Source of the DNA: an uncultured Enterobacter sp.
Lineage (GTDB): Bacteria; Pseudomonadota; Gammaproteobacteria; Enterobacterales; Enterobacteriaceae
NCBI GenBank assembly: GCA_946477805.1
Contig: CAMKZP010000226.1
Span: 1-6,404 of the forward strand
Direction of reading: 5' to 3'
DNA length: 6,404 nt
How positions within the stretch are numbered: position 1 is the stretch's first letter; each line of letters opens with the position of its first letter. The position numbers and the translations under genes were made by a program. Shown here piece after piece: positions 1 to 5,919 of the stretch. The notes under the pieces were generated by a model. It saw only the letters and a program-made list of their open reading frames with translations, did not search any database and was not told where the DNA came from.

Positions 1-54
1 AGTACTCGGCTACGAACCGAGCGGTCGGAGGTTCGAATCCTCCCGGATGCACCA
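1..54 (+). tRNA. argQ: tRNA-Arg(ACG), 3' part only (5' end cut by window edge)
   Basis: The last 54 nt of a tRNA that decodes CGU/CGC/CGA arginine codons. The anticodon stem pairs 5-9 (CTCGG) with 17-21 (CCGAG) around a 7-nt loop holding anticodon ACG at 12-14. The T arm pairs 27-31 (GGAGG) with 39-43 (CCTCC) around TTCGAAT. The 3' acceptor strand is 44-50, the discriminator base is A51, and CCA is encoded at 52-54. About 23 nt (5' acceptor strand and D arm) lie before the window. In E. coli the tRNA nearest yqaB in the serV-argVYZQ cluster is argQ, so the symbol rests on synteny; the copies are nearly identical. I see no clear intrinsic terminator in 55-170. Confidence 0.95.
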
Positions 55-170
55 TATTCTCCTTCTTTGTTTATTCCTTCGACGTTCCGTCAGCAATCCA
101 CTCTCTTTCAGCGACAAAAACCACCGTTTACGATAAAGTAATGCTTTGTTAATCGGTTAGCGAGAGCACG

Positions 171-737
171 ATGTACGCACAGTATGACGGTTTGATCTTC
201 GATATGGATGGCACTCTGCTGGATACCGAACCCACGCATCGTAAAGCCTGGACTGACGTTCTGGGTCGCTACGGTATGCGTTTCGACCTTCAGGCGATGA
301 TTGCCCTCAACGGATCCCCAACCTGGCGTATTGCTCAGGCCGTGATTGAACTGAATCAGGCCGATCTCGATCCACACCTGCTCGCACGTGAAAAAACCGA
401 TGCGGTAAAAGCCATGCTTTTAGATACCGTGCGTCCTTTACCGCTGATTGATGTGGTCAAAGAGTGGCACGGGCGTCGGCCGATGTCGGTGGGGACGGGC
501 AGTGAAAGCGCGATTGCAGAAGCGCTGCTCAATCACCTTGGGCTGCGTCACTATTTTTCTGCCGTCGTTGCCGCCGATCATGTTAAACATCATAAGCCCG
601 CACCGGACACCTTCCTGCTCTGCGCAGAGTTAATGGGTGTACCCGCGGCGAAGTGCGTGGTATTTGAAGATGCTGATTTTGGCATTCAGGCCGCGCACGA
701 TGCCGGAATGACGGCAGTGGACGTTCGCTTACTGTGA
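171..737 (+). CDS. yqaB: YqaB, HAD-family fructose-1-phosphate / 6-phosphogluconate phosphatase
   Basis: A 188-aa cytoplasmic phosphatase of the haloacid dehalogenase superfamily (beta-phosphoglucomutase-like branch), the same length as E. coli YqaB. The E. coli enzyme hydrolyses small sugar phosphates such as fructose 1-phosphate and 6-phosphogluconate; substrate here is inferred from homology. Motif I is FDMDGT with nucleophile D11 and acid/base D13. The helical cap follows (about 20-85). Motif II is around T109 in VGTGSES, the motif III lysine is K142 in HHKPAPDTF, and motif IV is FEDADFG with D167 and D169 for Mg2+. The ATG at 171 is preceded by a weak purine-rich site (GCGAGAG). The stop overlaps the yqaA start by 4 nt, so the two genes are probably cotranscribed and coupled. 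The promoter must lie in 55-165, but no convincing -35/-10 pair stands out. Confidence 0.96.
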   Translation: MYAQYDGLIFDMDGTLLDTEPTHRKAWTDVLGRYGMRFDLQAMIALNGSPTWRIAQAVIELNQADLDPHLLAREKTDAVKAMLLDTVRPLPLIDVVKEWHGRRPMSVGTGSESAIAEALLNHLGLRHYFSAVVAADHVKHHKPAPDTFLLCAELMGVPAAKCVVFEDADFGIQAAHDAGMTAVDVRLL

Positions 738-1162
738 GTGACGCGCTGTCACTTGCTTCATTATTCGCCAGCAGTTTCCTAAGCTCCACGCTCTTGCCGG
801 GAAATTCGGAAGTAGTGCTGGTGGCGATGCTGTTGTCCGGCGTAAGTCAGCCCTGGCTTCTGGTATTAATAGCAACAATGGGTAATAGCCTTGGGGGGCT
901 GACTAACGTTATTCTTGGGCGTTTCTTTCCGCTACGCGAGAAATCGCGCTGGCAGGAAAAGGCGGTCGGCTGGCTAAAACGCTATGGCGCTGCCACGCTG
1001 TTATTAAGCTGGATGCCTGTAATAGGTGATTTACTGTGTCTGCTGGCGGGATGGATGCGCATCTCCTGGGGACCGGTGCTCTTTTTTTTGTGCCTTGGCA
1101 AGGCGTTACGCTATGTTTTGCTGGCATGGGTAACGCTACAGGGTATGACGTGGTGGCACTAA
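734..1162 (+). CDS. yqaA: YqaA, small DedA/VTT-type inner-membrane protein
   Basis: A 142-aa integral membrane protein, the same length as and closely similar to E. coli YqaA. It belongs to the short members of the DedA/VTT (SNARE-associated) group; larger DedA relatives are linked to lipid flipping and membrane homeostasis, but YqaA itself has no firm function that I know of. Hydrophobic stretches lie at about 7-22, 27-60 (with the small-residue GNSLGGLTN turn and the GRFFPL loop), 84-105 and 110-135. A charged cytosolic loop, REKSRWQEKAVGWLKRYG, sits between them and is followed by the typical SWMPVIGDLLCLLAGWMR segment. The start is GTG at 734, inside the GTGA overlap with the yqaB stop; no nearby alternative keeps the family N-terminus. 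Translation probably depends on ribosomes finishing yqaB. Confidence 0.94.
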   Translation: MSDALSLASLFASSFLSSTLLPGNSEVVLVAMLLSGVSQPWLLVLIATMGNSLGGLTNVILGRFFPLREKSRWQEKAVGWLKRYGAATLLLSWMPVIGDLLCLLAGWMRISWGPVLFFLCLGKALRYVLLAWVTLQGMTWWH

Positions 1163-1200
1163 TTGGTGGAATGAATTCGCGACCTTCAATCGTCAACCAT

Positions 1201-1212
1201 TACAATTATGCT
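1201..1212 (+). promoter_or_regulatory. Candidate gshA -10 region
   Basis: TACAAT at 1201-1206 matches five of six positions of a sigma-70 -10 box and runs into a second weaker one, TATGCT at 1207-1212. Either would give a leader of roughly 25-35 nt before the gshA TTG. No good -35 hexamer lies at the right distance (TTCGCG at 1176 or CTTCAA at 1184 are poor), so this is a weak call based on position and one box. Confidence 0.3.
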
Positions 1213-1234
1213 AAGTGACAATTTTTTGACAGGC

Positions 1235-1248
1235 GGGAGGTCAAATTG
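1235..1248 (+). promoter_or_regulatory. gshA ribosome binding site with TTG start
   Basis: A strong Shine-Dalgarno sequence, GGGAGG (1235-1240), sits 5 nt before TTG at 1246-1248. No ATG or GTG lies nearby in frame, and starting here gives the E. coli-like N-terminus MIPDVSQALAW. A rare TTG start behind a strong SD is also what E. coli gshA uses, and it is expected to damp translation of this rate-limiting enzyme. Confidence 0.85.
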
Positions 1249-2790
1249 ATCCCGGACGTATCACAGGCGCTGGCCTGGCTGGAAAACCACCCTCAGGCTC
1301 TGAAGGGTATTCAGCGTGGTCTTGAGCGCGAAACGCTGCGCGTTAACGCGGACGGCAGCTTAGCGACAACGGGCCATCCGAAGGCGCTAGGCTCGGCGCT
1401 GACGCATAAATGGATCACAACCGATTTCGCCGAAGCGCTGCTGGAGTTCATCACCCCGGTGGAGGGCGATATCGATCGCATGCTGACGCTTTTACGCGAT
1501 GTCCATCGCTTCACCGCCCGTAATCTGGGCGACGAGCGCATGTGGCCGCTGAGCATGCCGTGCTACATCGAGCAGGGGCAGGATATTGAGCTGGCGCAAT
1601 ACGGCACATCGAATATTGGTCAGCTGAAAACGCTGTATCGCGAGGGGCTGAAAAACCGCTACGGCGCGCTGATGCAGACCATTTCTGGCGTGCACTACAA
1701 TTTTTCACTGCCGATGGCATTCTGGCAGGCGAAATGCGGTGAAGCGGATAAAGAGGCGATCTCCGCGGGCTACTTGCGACTGATCCGCAACTACTACCGC
1801 TTCGGCTGGGTGATCCCTTATCTGTTTGGGGCTTCCCCGGCAATCTGCTCTTCCTTCCTGCAGGGTAAACCGACCACGCTGCCGTTCGAGAAGACCGAGT
1901 GCGGCATGTACTACCTGCCGTACGCCACCTCTCTGCGCCTGAGCGATCTCGGCTATACCAATAAATCGCAAAGCAATCTCGGTATTACGTTTAACGAATT
2001 GCACGAGTATGTGGCAGGATTGAAGCGGGCGATCAAAACGCCGTCGGAAGAGTACGAGAAAATCGGCCTCGAAAAAGACGGTAAGCGCCTGCAGATCAAC
2101 AGCAATGTGCTGCAGATTGAAAACGAGCTGTACGCGCCGATTCGCCCAAAACGCGTCACCCGCAGCGGTGAAACGCCGTCGGATGCGCTTGCGCGCGGGG
2201 GAATTGAGTATATTGAAGTGCGCTCGCTGGACATTAATCCGTTCTCACCGATCGGTGTGGATGAACAGCAGGTGCGTTTCCTGGATCTGTTTATGGTCTG
2301 GTGCGTGCTGGCGGATGCACCGGAAATGAGTTCAGATGAGCTGCTCTGCACCCGCACCAACTGGAACCGCGTGATTCTGGAAGGGCGTAAGCCGGGCCTG
2401 ACGTTAGGCATAGGCTGTGAAACGGCGCAGTTCCCGCTGGCCAAAGTGGGTAAAGATCTGTTCCGCGATCTGAAGCGCGTGGCCCAGACGATGGACGGCG
2501 TGTACGGCGGTGACGCGTATCAAACCGTTTGCGACCAGCTGGTTGAGTCATTTGATAACCCTGAACTGACGTTCTCAGCGCGCATTCTGCGTTCTATGAT
2601 CGATCAGGGCATTGGCGGCACCGGACGTTCGCTCGCGGCAGAATACCGTGAGACGCTGATGCAGGAGCCGCTGGAAGTGTTAAGCGAAGCGGATTTTGTC
2701 GCGGAGCGCGATGCGTCCGCTGCGCGTCAGAAAGAGGTTGAAGCGGCGGATACCGAGTCGTTTGAGGCGTTTCTGGCAAAGCAGGCGTAA
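1246..2790 (+). CDS. gshA: Glutamate-cysteine ligase GshA
   Basis: The first and rate-limiting enzyme of glutathione synthesis. It joins L-glutamate and L-cysteine with ATP to gamma-glutamylcysteine in the cytoplasm; the product passes to GshB. The 514-aa protein is a proteobacterial type 1 ligase, about 4 aa shorter than E. coli GshA because of a small gap after QAKCG (about 163-170). Residues matching the metal and substrate site of the E. coli enzyme are present: E27, E29, D60, E67 and H150 (GVHYNFSLPMAF). The conserved blocks YGTSN, FGASPAICSSF, YTNKSQSNLGI, YIEVRSLDINPFSPIGV and GRKPGLTLG are also intact. The C-terminal 50 residues are more variable and rich in Glu and Ala. It uses a TTG start and lies 83 nt after yqaA, probably with its own promoter. 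The hairpin after its stop belongs to micA on the other strand, so gshA lacks an evident terminator of its own. Confidence 0.98.
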   Translation: MIPDVSQALAWLENHPQALKGIQRGLERETLRVNADGSLATTGHPKALGSALTHKWITTDFAEALLEFITPVEGDIDRMLTLLRDVHRFTARNLGDERMWPLSMPCYIEQGQDIELAQYGTSNIGQLKTLYREGLKNRYGALMQTISGVHYNFSLPMAFWQAKCGEADKEAISAGYLRLIRNYYRFGWVIPYLFGASPAICSSFLQGKPTTLPFEKTECGMYYLPYATSLRLSDLGYTNKSQSNLGITFNELHEYVAGLKRAIKTPSEEYEKIGLEKDGKRLQINSNVLQIENELYAPIRPKRVTRSGETPSDALARGGIEYIEVRSLDINPFSPIGVDEQQVRFLDLFMVWCVLADAPEMSSDELLCTRTNWNRVILEGRKPGLTLGIGCETAQFPLAKVGKDLFRDLKRVAQTMDGVYGGDAYQTVCDQLVESFDNPELTFSARILRSMIDQGIGGTGRSLAAEYRETLMQEPLEVLSEADFVAERDASAARQKEVEAADTESFEAFLAKQA

Positions 2791-2800
2791 GCTGAAAAAG

Positions 2801-2823
2801 AAAAAGGCCACATCGCTGTGGCC
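2801..2823 (-). terminator. Intrinsic terminator of micA
   Basis: Read on the - strand, a perfect 7-bp stem GGCCACA/TGTGGCC (2817-2823 with 2806-2812) closes on a GCGA tetraloop of the GNRA type and is followed by TTTTT (2805-2801) and then CTTTTTC. This is a standard rho-independent terminator for leftward transcription and the Hfq-binding 3' end of MicA. On the + strand the stem is followed by AAAATAT, so it is not a U-tract terminator for gshA. Confidence 0.9.
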
Positions 2824-2874
2824 AAAATATACATCTCTGAATTCAGGGATGATGATAACAAATGCGCGTCTTTC
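2801..2874 (-). ncRNA. micA: MicA (SraD) Hfq-dependent small RNA
   Basis: A 74-nt trans-acting sRNA on the strand opposite to gshA and luxS, in the position known from E. coli and Salmonella. In those bacteria MicA is made under sigma-E control during envelope stress and, with Hfq, represses ompA and other outer-membrane protein mRNAs, plus phoP. The 5' seed beginning GAAAGACGCGCATTTG (2874 downward) looks identical to E. coli MicA as I recall it. It is followed by ATCATC, a first hairpin around CTGAATTCAG (2832-2851), a short AU-rich single-stranded stretch (TATATTTT) and the terminator stem with a U-tract. The terminator loop differs from E. coli (GCGA here) while the stem is kept, as expected of a conserved RNA. 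Its promoter and start overlap the luxS leader. Confidence 0.95.
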
Positions 2875-2875
2875 A

Positions 2876-2881
2876 TATACT
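2876..2881 (+). promoter_or_regulatory. Candidate luxS -10 box
   Basis: TATACT on the + strand matches five of six positions of the sigma-70 -10 consensus and would start luxS transcription near 2888, giving a leader of about 57 nt. No good -35 is present at 16-18 nt (TGATAA at 2853 is poor). It lies within the micA start and -10 region on the other strand, so the two divergent promoters would compete. Weak evidence. Confidence 0.35.
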
Positions 2882-2907
2882 CAGACGCGCATTCTGTAGA
2901 AGAGTTC
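2881..2907 (-). promoter_or_regulatory. Sigma-E type promoter of micA
   Basis: On the - strand, GAACTC (2907-2902) lies 16 nt before TCTGA (2885-2881), and the MicA 5' end at 2874 is 7 nt further on. This agrees with the sigma-E pattern (GGAACTT, about 16 nt, TCnnA). In E. coli micA is a known member of the sigma-E regulon. The -35 lacks the leading GG (it reads TGAACTC), a modest departure from consensus. Confidence 0.85.
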
Positions 2908-2933
2908 AGTTTATTTTAAAAAAAATCACTATC

Positions 2934-2947
2934 GGAGGTGACGTATG
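2934..2947 (+). promoter_or_regulatory. luxS ribosome binding site
   Basis: GGAGGTGA (2934-2941) is almost a full match to the 16S anti-SD, with core GGAGG 6 nt before ATG at 2945. It follows an A-rich stretch (TTTTAAAAAAAATCACTATC, 2914-2933) that should be unstructured. In E. coli the sRNA CyaR is reported to repress luxS by pairing around this site; the same may hold here but was not tested. Confidence 0.8.
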
Positions 2948-3460
2948 CCGTTATTAGATAGCTTTACTGTCGACCATACCCGTATGGAAGCACCTGCAGT
3001 CCGCGTGGCGAAGACCATGCACACCCCGCACGGCGACACGATCACCGTTTTCGATCTGCGCTTCTGCGTGCCGAACAAAGAAGTGATGCCGGAAAAAGGC
3101 ATTCACACGCTGGAGCACCTGTTTGCCGGTTTCATGCGCGATCACCTGAACGGCAACGGGGTTGAGATCATCGACATCTCCCCGATGGGCTGCCGTACCG
3201 GTTTTTACATGAGCCTGATTGGCGTGCCTGACGAGAAGCGCGTTGCAGAGGCGTGGAAAGCGGCGATGCAGGACGTGCTGAAGGTGAAAGAGCAGAACCA
3301 GATCCCAGAGCTGAACGTTTACCAGTGCGGTACTTACCAGATGCACTCTCTGGAAGAGGCGCAGGAGATCGCCCGTCACATCATCGAACGTGACGTTCGC
3401 GTGAACAGCAACGACGAGCTGGCGCTGCCGAAAGAGAAACTGCAGGAACTGCACATCTAG
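2945..3460 (+). CDS. luxS: S-ribosylhomocysteine lyase LuxS
   Basis: Cleaves S-ribosylhomocysteine to homocysteine and 4,5-dihydroxy-2,3-pentanedione, the precursor of the autoinducer AI-2. It thus serves both the activated methyl cycle (after Pfs/MtnN) and quorum signalling. The protein is 171 aa, the full length for the family, and a cytoplasmic homodimer. The metal ligands are present: H54 and H58 in the HTLEHLFAGFMRDH motif and C128 in YQCGTYQMH. Catalytic C83 lies in SPMGCRTGFY and E57 in the HxxEH motif. It has a strong RBS and its leader overlaps the micA promoter. Only 53 nt separate its stop from the regulator gene downstream, with a REP-like hairpin but no U-tract terminator between them, so read-through into that gene is possible. 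Confidence 0.98.
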   Translation: MPLLDSFTVDHTRMEAPAVRVAKTMHTPHGDTITVFDLRFCVPNKEVMPEKGIHTLEHLFAGFMRDHLNGNGVEIIDISPMGCRTGFYMSLIGVPDEKRVAEAWKAAMQDVLKVKEQNQIPELNVYQCGTYQMHSLEEAQEIARHIIERDVRVNSNDELALPKEKLQELHI

Positions 3461-3470
3461 TGCGCCTTTT

Positions 3471-3502
3471 CCCTCTCCCTAAGGGAGAGGGTAGGGTGAG
3501 GG
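3471..3502. repeat. REP-like palindromic element between luxS and the regulator gene
   Basis: CCCTCTCCC (3471-3479) pairs perfectly with GGGAGAGGG (3483-3491) across a 3-nt TAA loop and is followed by TAGGGTGAGGG (3492-3502). Hairpin plus GGGTGAGGG tail is a widespread REP-like family in Enterobacter, Klebsiella and other gamma-proteobacteria (from memory). The hairpin could protect the luxS mRNA 3' end from exonucleases. There is no U-tract after the stem, so it is not a classical terminator. Its tail reaches to 11 nt before the next gene's start. Confidence 0.75.
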
Positions 3503-3513
3503 TGGTTTAGCCC

Positions 3514-4278
3514 ATGACTACAACCGCAACCTTCTCCTTTACCCATCGTCCGCTCGTACCGTTCGCCCATGACTACGTTCATGGCGACAGCGAGCCCTGG
3601 CATCAGCACGACTGTGCGCAGCTGCTGCACAGCCTGAGCGGTGTCGTGCGGGTGGATACCGCCTCAGGCTGGTGGGTTGTGCCGCCCGGCCGCGGCGTCT
3701 GGCTGCCTGCCGGCACGCAGCACGCGCTACGGATCACCGGTAACGTTGCCGCCCGCACGCTGTTTATCGATCCGCTGGCGCGCGCCGATCTCCCGGCAGC
3801 CTGTCAGATCGTGCAAATCTCACCGCTGCTCCGCGAGCTGATCCTCGCCTCCCTTTCCCTCCCTGAATCTTACTCCCCCGGCAGCCGCGATGAGCGGGTC
3901 TATGAGCTGATCCTCGATGAGATCCGCACCATGCCGGTGCTGCCGTTTCACCTGCCGGAGCCGGAAAGCGAGCCGTTGCGCCACCTTTGCCAGCAGATAC
4001 GGCAAAATGCAGGGGAGCGCTGGAGCAGCACGCAGGCCGCAAGCATGATGGGCATGAGCGAGCGTACCCTGAACCGCCATTTCCAGCAGCAGACGGGGCT
4101 AAGCTACGGCGAATGGGTGAGAAGGGCACGGCTGCTGGAAGCCTTGGTGCGGCTGGCGCAGGGCCAGCCGGTATTACGCGTCGCGCTGGAGCTGGGCTAC
4201 GGTAGCCACAGCGCGTTCACCGCGATGTTCCGCCGGGTGATGGGCATTTCCCCCAGCGATTATTTCAGGAATGACTGA
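3514..4278 (+). CDS. AraC-family transcriptional regulator with N-terminal cupin domain (NimR-like)
   Basis: A 254-aa DNA-binding regulator. Residues 15-90 form a cupin-type sensor fold with WHQHD (H30, H32) and GVWLPAGTQHAL (H70), typical of the short NimR/YeaM-like AraC proteins. A linker runs from about 95 to 150, then the C-terminal pair of helix-turn-helix motifs: about 173-195 (STQAASMMGMSERTLNRHF) and about 218-245 (ending ELGYGSHSAFTAMFRRVMG), closed by GISPSDYF. Such proteins often control an adjacent gene; here the convergent leuA is the obvious candidate, and this is inference. The ATG at 3514 has only a modest SD (GAGGG or GGTGG, 3498-3505), which comes from the REP-like tail. No promoter is visible in the 53 nt after luxS. 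The last 14 bp overlap the 3' end of leuA. I do not recognise a specific gene name. Confidence 0.9.
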   Translation: MTTTATFSFTHRPLVPFAHDYVHGDSEPWHQHDCAQLLHSLSGVVRVDTASGWWVVPPGRGVWLPAGTQHALRITGNVAARTLFIDPLARADLPAACQIVQISPLLRELILASLSLPESYSPGSRDERVYELILDEIRTMPVLPFHLPEPESEPLRHLCQQIRQNAGERWSSTQAASMMGMSERTLNRHFQQQTGLSYGEWVRRARLLEALVRLAQGQPVLRVALELGYGSHSAFTAMFRRVMGISPSDYFRND

Positions 4279-5919
4279 CGGCGTTAAACAGCGCCTGAAG
4301 CGACGCGCGCGCCACGTCGCTGTCAATACCCACGCCCCAGCTGCTGCTGCCGTCCTGGAACAGGCAGCGGATATAGGCGACCGAACGGCTGTCGCTGCGC
4401 TCGCCCAGCGTGTGCTCGTGATAATCCTTAATCACAAACGGCGCGTTAATCCAGCGGCTTAATCCCTGAGCCGCGGCGGAGAGCAGCCCGTTCCCCTGGC
4501 CTTCAAGCTGGCGCGTTCCCCCCTGGGTGGCGACGCTTGCGGTCAAACGCAGCTGGCCGTCCTGCTGGCTGTCGCTGCGATACGCTGCAGCGCAAAGGGC
4601 GGCGTCGCCACCAGCCCGTAGCGGCTGCGGAAAAGCTGCCAGAGGGCATTTTGCGTCATCTCCTTCCCGTGACTGTCGGTTTCGTGCTGCACGTGCTGGC
4701 TAAAGTCCTGCTGCAGCGCACGGGGCAATTTCAGACCGTGGTTTTGCTCAATGAGCCAGGCGCTGCCGCTTTTGCCGGACTGGCTGTTCACGCGGATCAC
4801 CGCTTCGTAAGTACAGCCGATGTCCTGCGGATCGACGGGAAGATAGGGCATCTCCCAGCGCTCGCCGGGCCGGCGGGCGTCGAAGCCTTTTTTGATCGCA
4901 TCCTGGTGCGAGCCGGAGAAGGCGGTGTAGGCCAGACGGCCGGCCCAGGGATGACGCGGGTGCACCGGCAGCTGGTTGCAGGCCTCCACCACTTCCACCA
5001 CGCGATTCATGTCGCTGAAGTCCAGATTCGGGCTAACGCCCTGGCTGTAGAGGTTCATGGCCAGCGTCACCAGACAGACGTTGCCCGTGCGCTCGCCGTT
5101 GCCGAACAGGCACCCTTCGACGCGGTCGGCGCCCGCCATTACCGCCAGCTCTGCGCTGGCGACGCCGGTACCGCGGTCGTTATGCGGGTGTACGCTTATG
5201 CAGACGTCGCTGCGGCGGCTGAAGCGGCGGCAGAAATACTCGATCTGGTCGGCATAGACGTTCGGCGTGCTCACCTCGACGGTGGCGGGCAGGTTGATCA
5301 CCATCGGGCGCTCGGCGCACGGCTGCCAGATTTCCGCCACCGCCTCACAAATCTCCAGCGCAAATTCCGGTTCGGTAAAGCAGAAGGTTTCCGGAGAGTA
5401 CTCGTACTGCCAGCGGGTATCGGGGTTCTCTTCGCACAGCGTGCGGATAAGCCGCGTGGAGCGCGTCGCCAGCTCGACGATCTGCGCCTTCTCCATGCCG
5501 AACACCAGGCGGCGAAACAGCGGGGCGGTGGCGTTATACAGATGGACGGTGGCCCGCTTCGCCCCGCGCAGGGATTCAAAGGTGCGAGTAATGAGATCCT
5601 CCCGCGCCTGGGTCAGCACCTGAATGGTCACGTCATCCGGAATGCGGTTCTCTTCAATCAGCTGGCGGACAAAGTTGAAGTCCGTCTGCGAGGCGGACGG
5701 GAAGGCGACCTCGATCTCTTTGAACCCGCAGCCGAGCAGCAGGTCCCAGAGCTGCAGCTTGCGCGCGCTGTCCATTGGCTCCGCGAGCGCCTGGTTGCCG
5801 TCGCGCAGGTCGGTTGAGAGCCAGCGCGGCGCGCGGGTGATGCGCTGTTCGGGCCAGCGGCGGTCGGGCAGTGAAACGGTGGGGTAGGGCCGGTATTTGT
5901 CGGCGGGTGTGTTCAGCAT
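4265..5919 (-). pseudogene. leuA: 2-isopropylmalate synthase (LeuA, long type), frameshifted by one base near 4582
   Basis: Family reaction: acetyl-CoA plus 2-oxoisovalerate to 2-isopropylmalate, the first step of leucine synthesis. Numbered from the ATG at 5919, the N-terminal DRE-TIM barrel holds STDLRDGNQAL (R39, D40) and the second signature HPHNDRGTGVASAEL (H244, H246), then GNGERTGN (N280), the expected catalytic and divalent-metal residues. The linker and C-terminal LeuA dimer/regulatory domain follow from about 370. The frame is correct to R446 (TPPFALQR), then turns to a short wrong tail ending at 4543. The proper C-terminus (RSDSQQDGQLRL, then TASVATQGG to FNAVSHS) continues in another frame to the stop at 4265. 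Adding one base at 4582 gives 551 aa, normal for the yeast/actinobacterial-like LeuA form, which is longer than E. coli LeuA (523 aa). It may be a sequencing error or a real mutation. Confidence 0.88.

Noticed and set aside
108..377. 89-codon open frame on the - strand over the yqaB start
   Set aside because: It overlaps the conserved HAD N-terminus of yqaB and lacks any recognisable motif.
1226..1231. Perfect TTGACA as a -35 box near gshA
   Set aside because: It lies next to the gshA SD; the matching -10 would fall inside the coding sequence (1249-1254, ATCCCG), which does not fit a gshA promoter.
2806..2830. Hairpin as gshA terminator
   Set aside because: On the + strand it is followed by AAAATAT, not T's; the U-tract is on the - strand and the whole unit matches MicA.
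2954..3454. 166-codon open frame on the - strand opposite luxS
   Set aside because: The + strand is unmistakably LuxS; the antisense translation has no family features and no RBS.
3471..3491. Intrinsic terminator after luxS
   Set aside because: The stem is strong but followed by TAGGGTGAGGG with no T-tract; it fits a REP-like repeat better.
4543..4582. Programmed ribosomal frameshift in leuA
   Set aside because: No slippery heptamer, pseudoknot or internal SD is seen at the break, and LeuA is not known to use frameshifting; a one-base deletion explains it more simply.
4537..5817. 426-codon open frame on the + strand opposite leuA
   Set aside because: It is an antisense shadow of a high-G+C gene: low-complexity Ala/Arg/His-rich translation, no recognisable domain, while the - strand encodes clear LeuA motifs.
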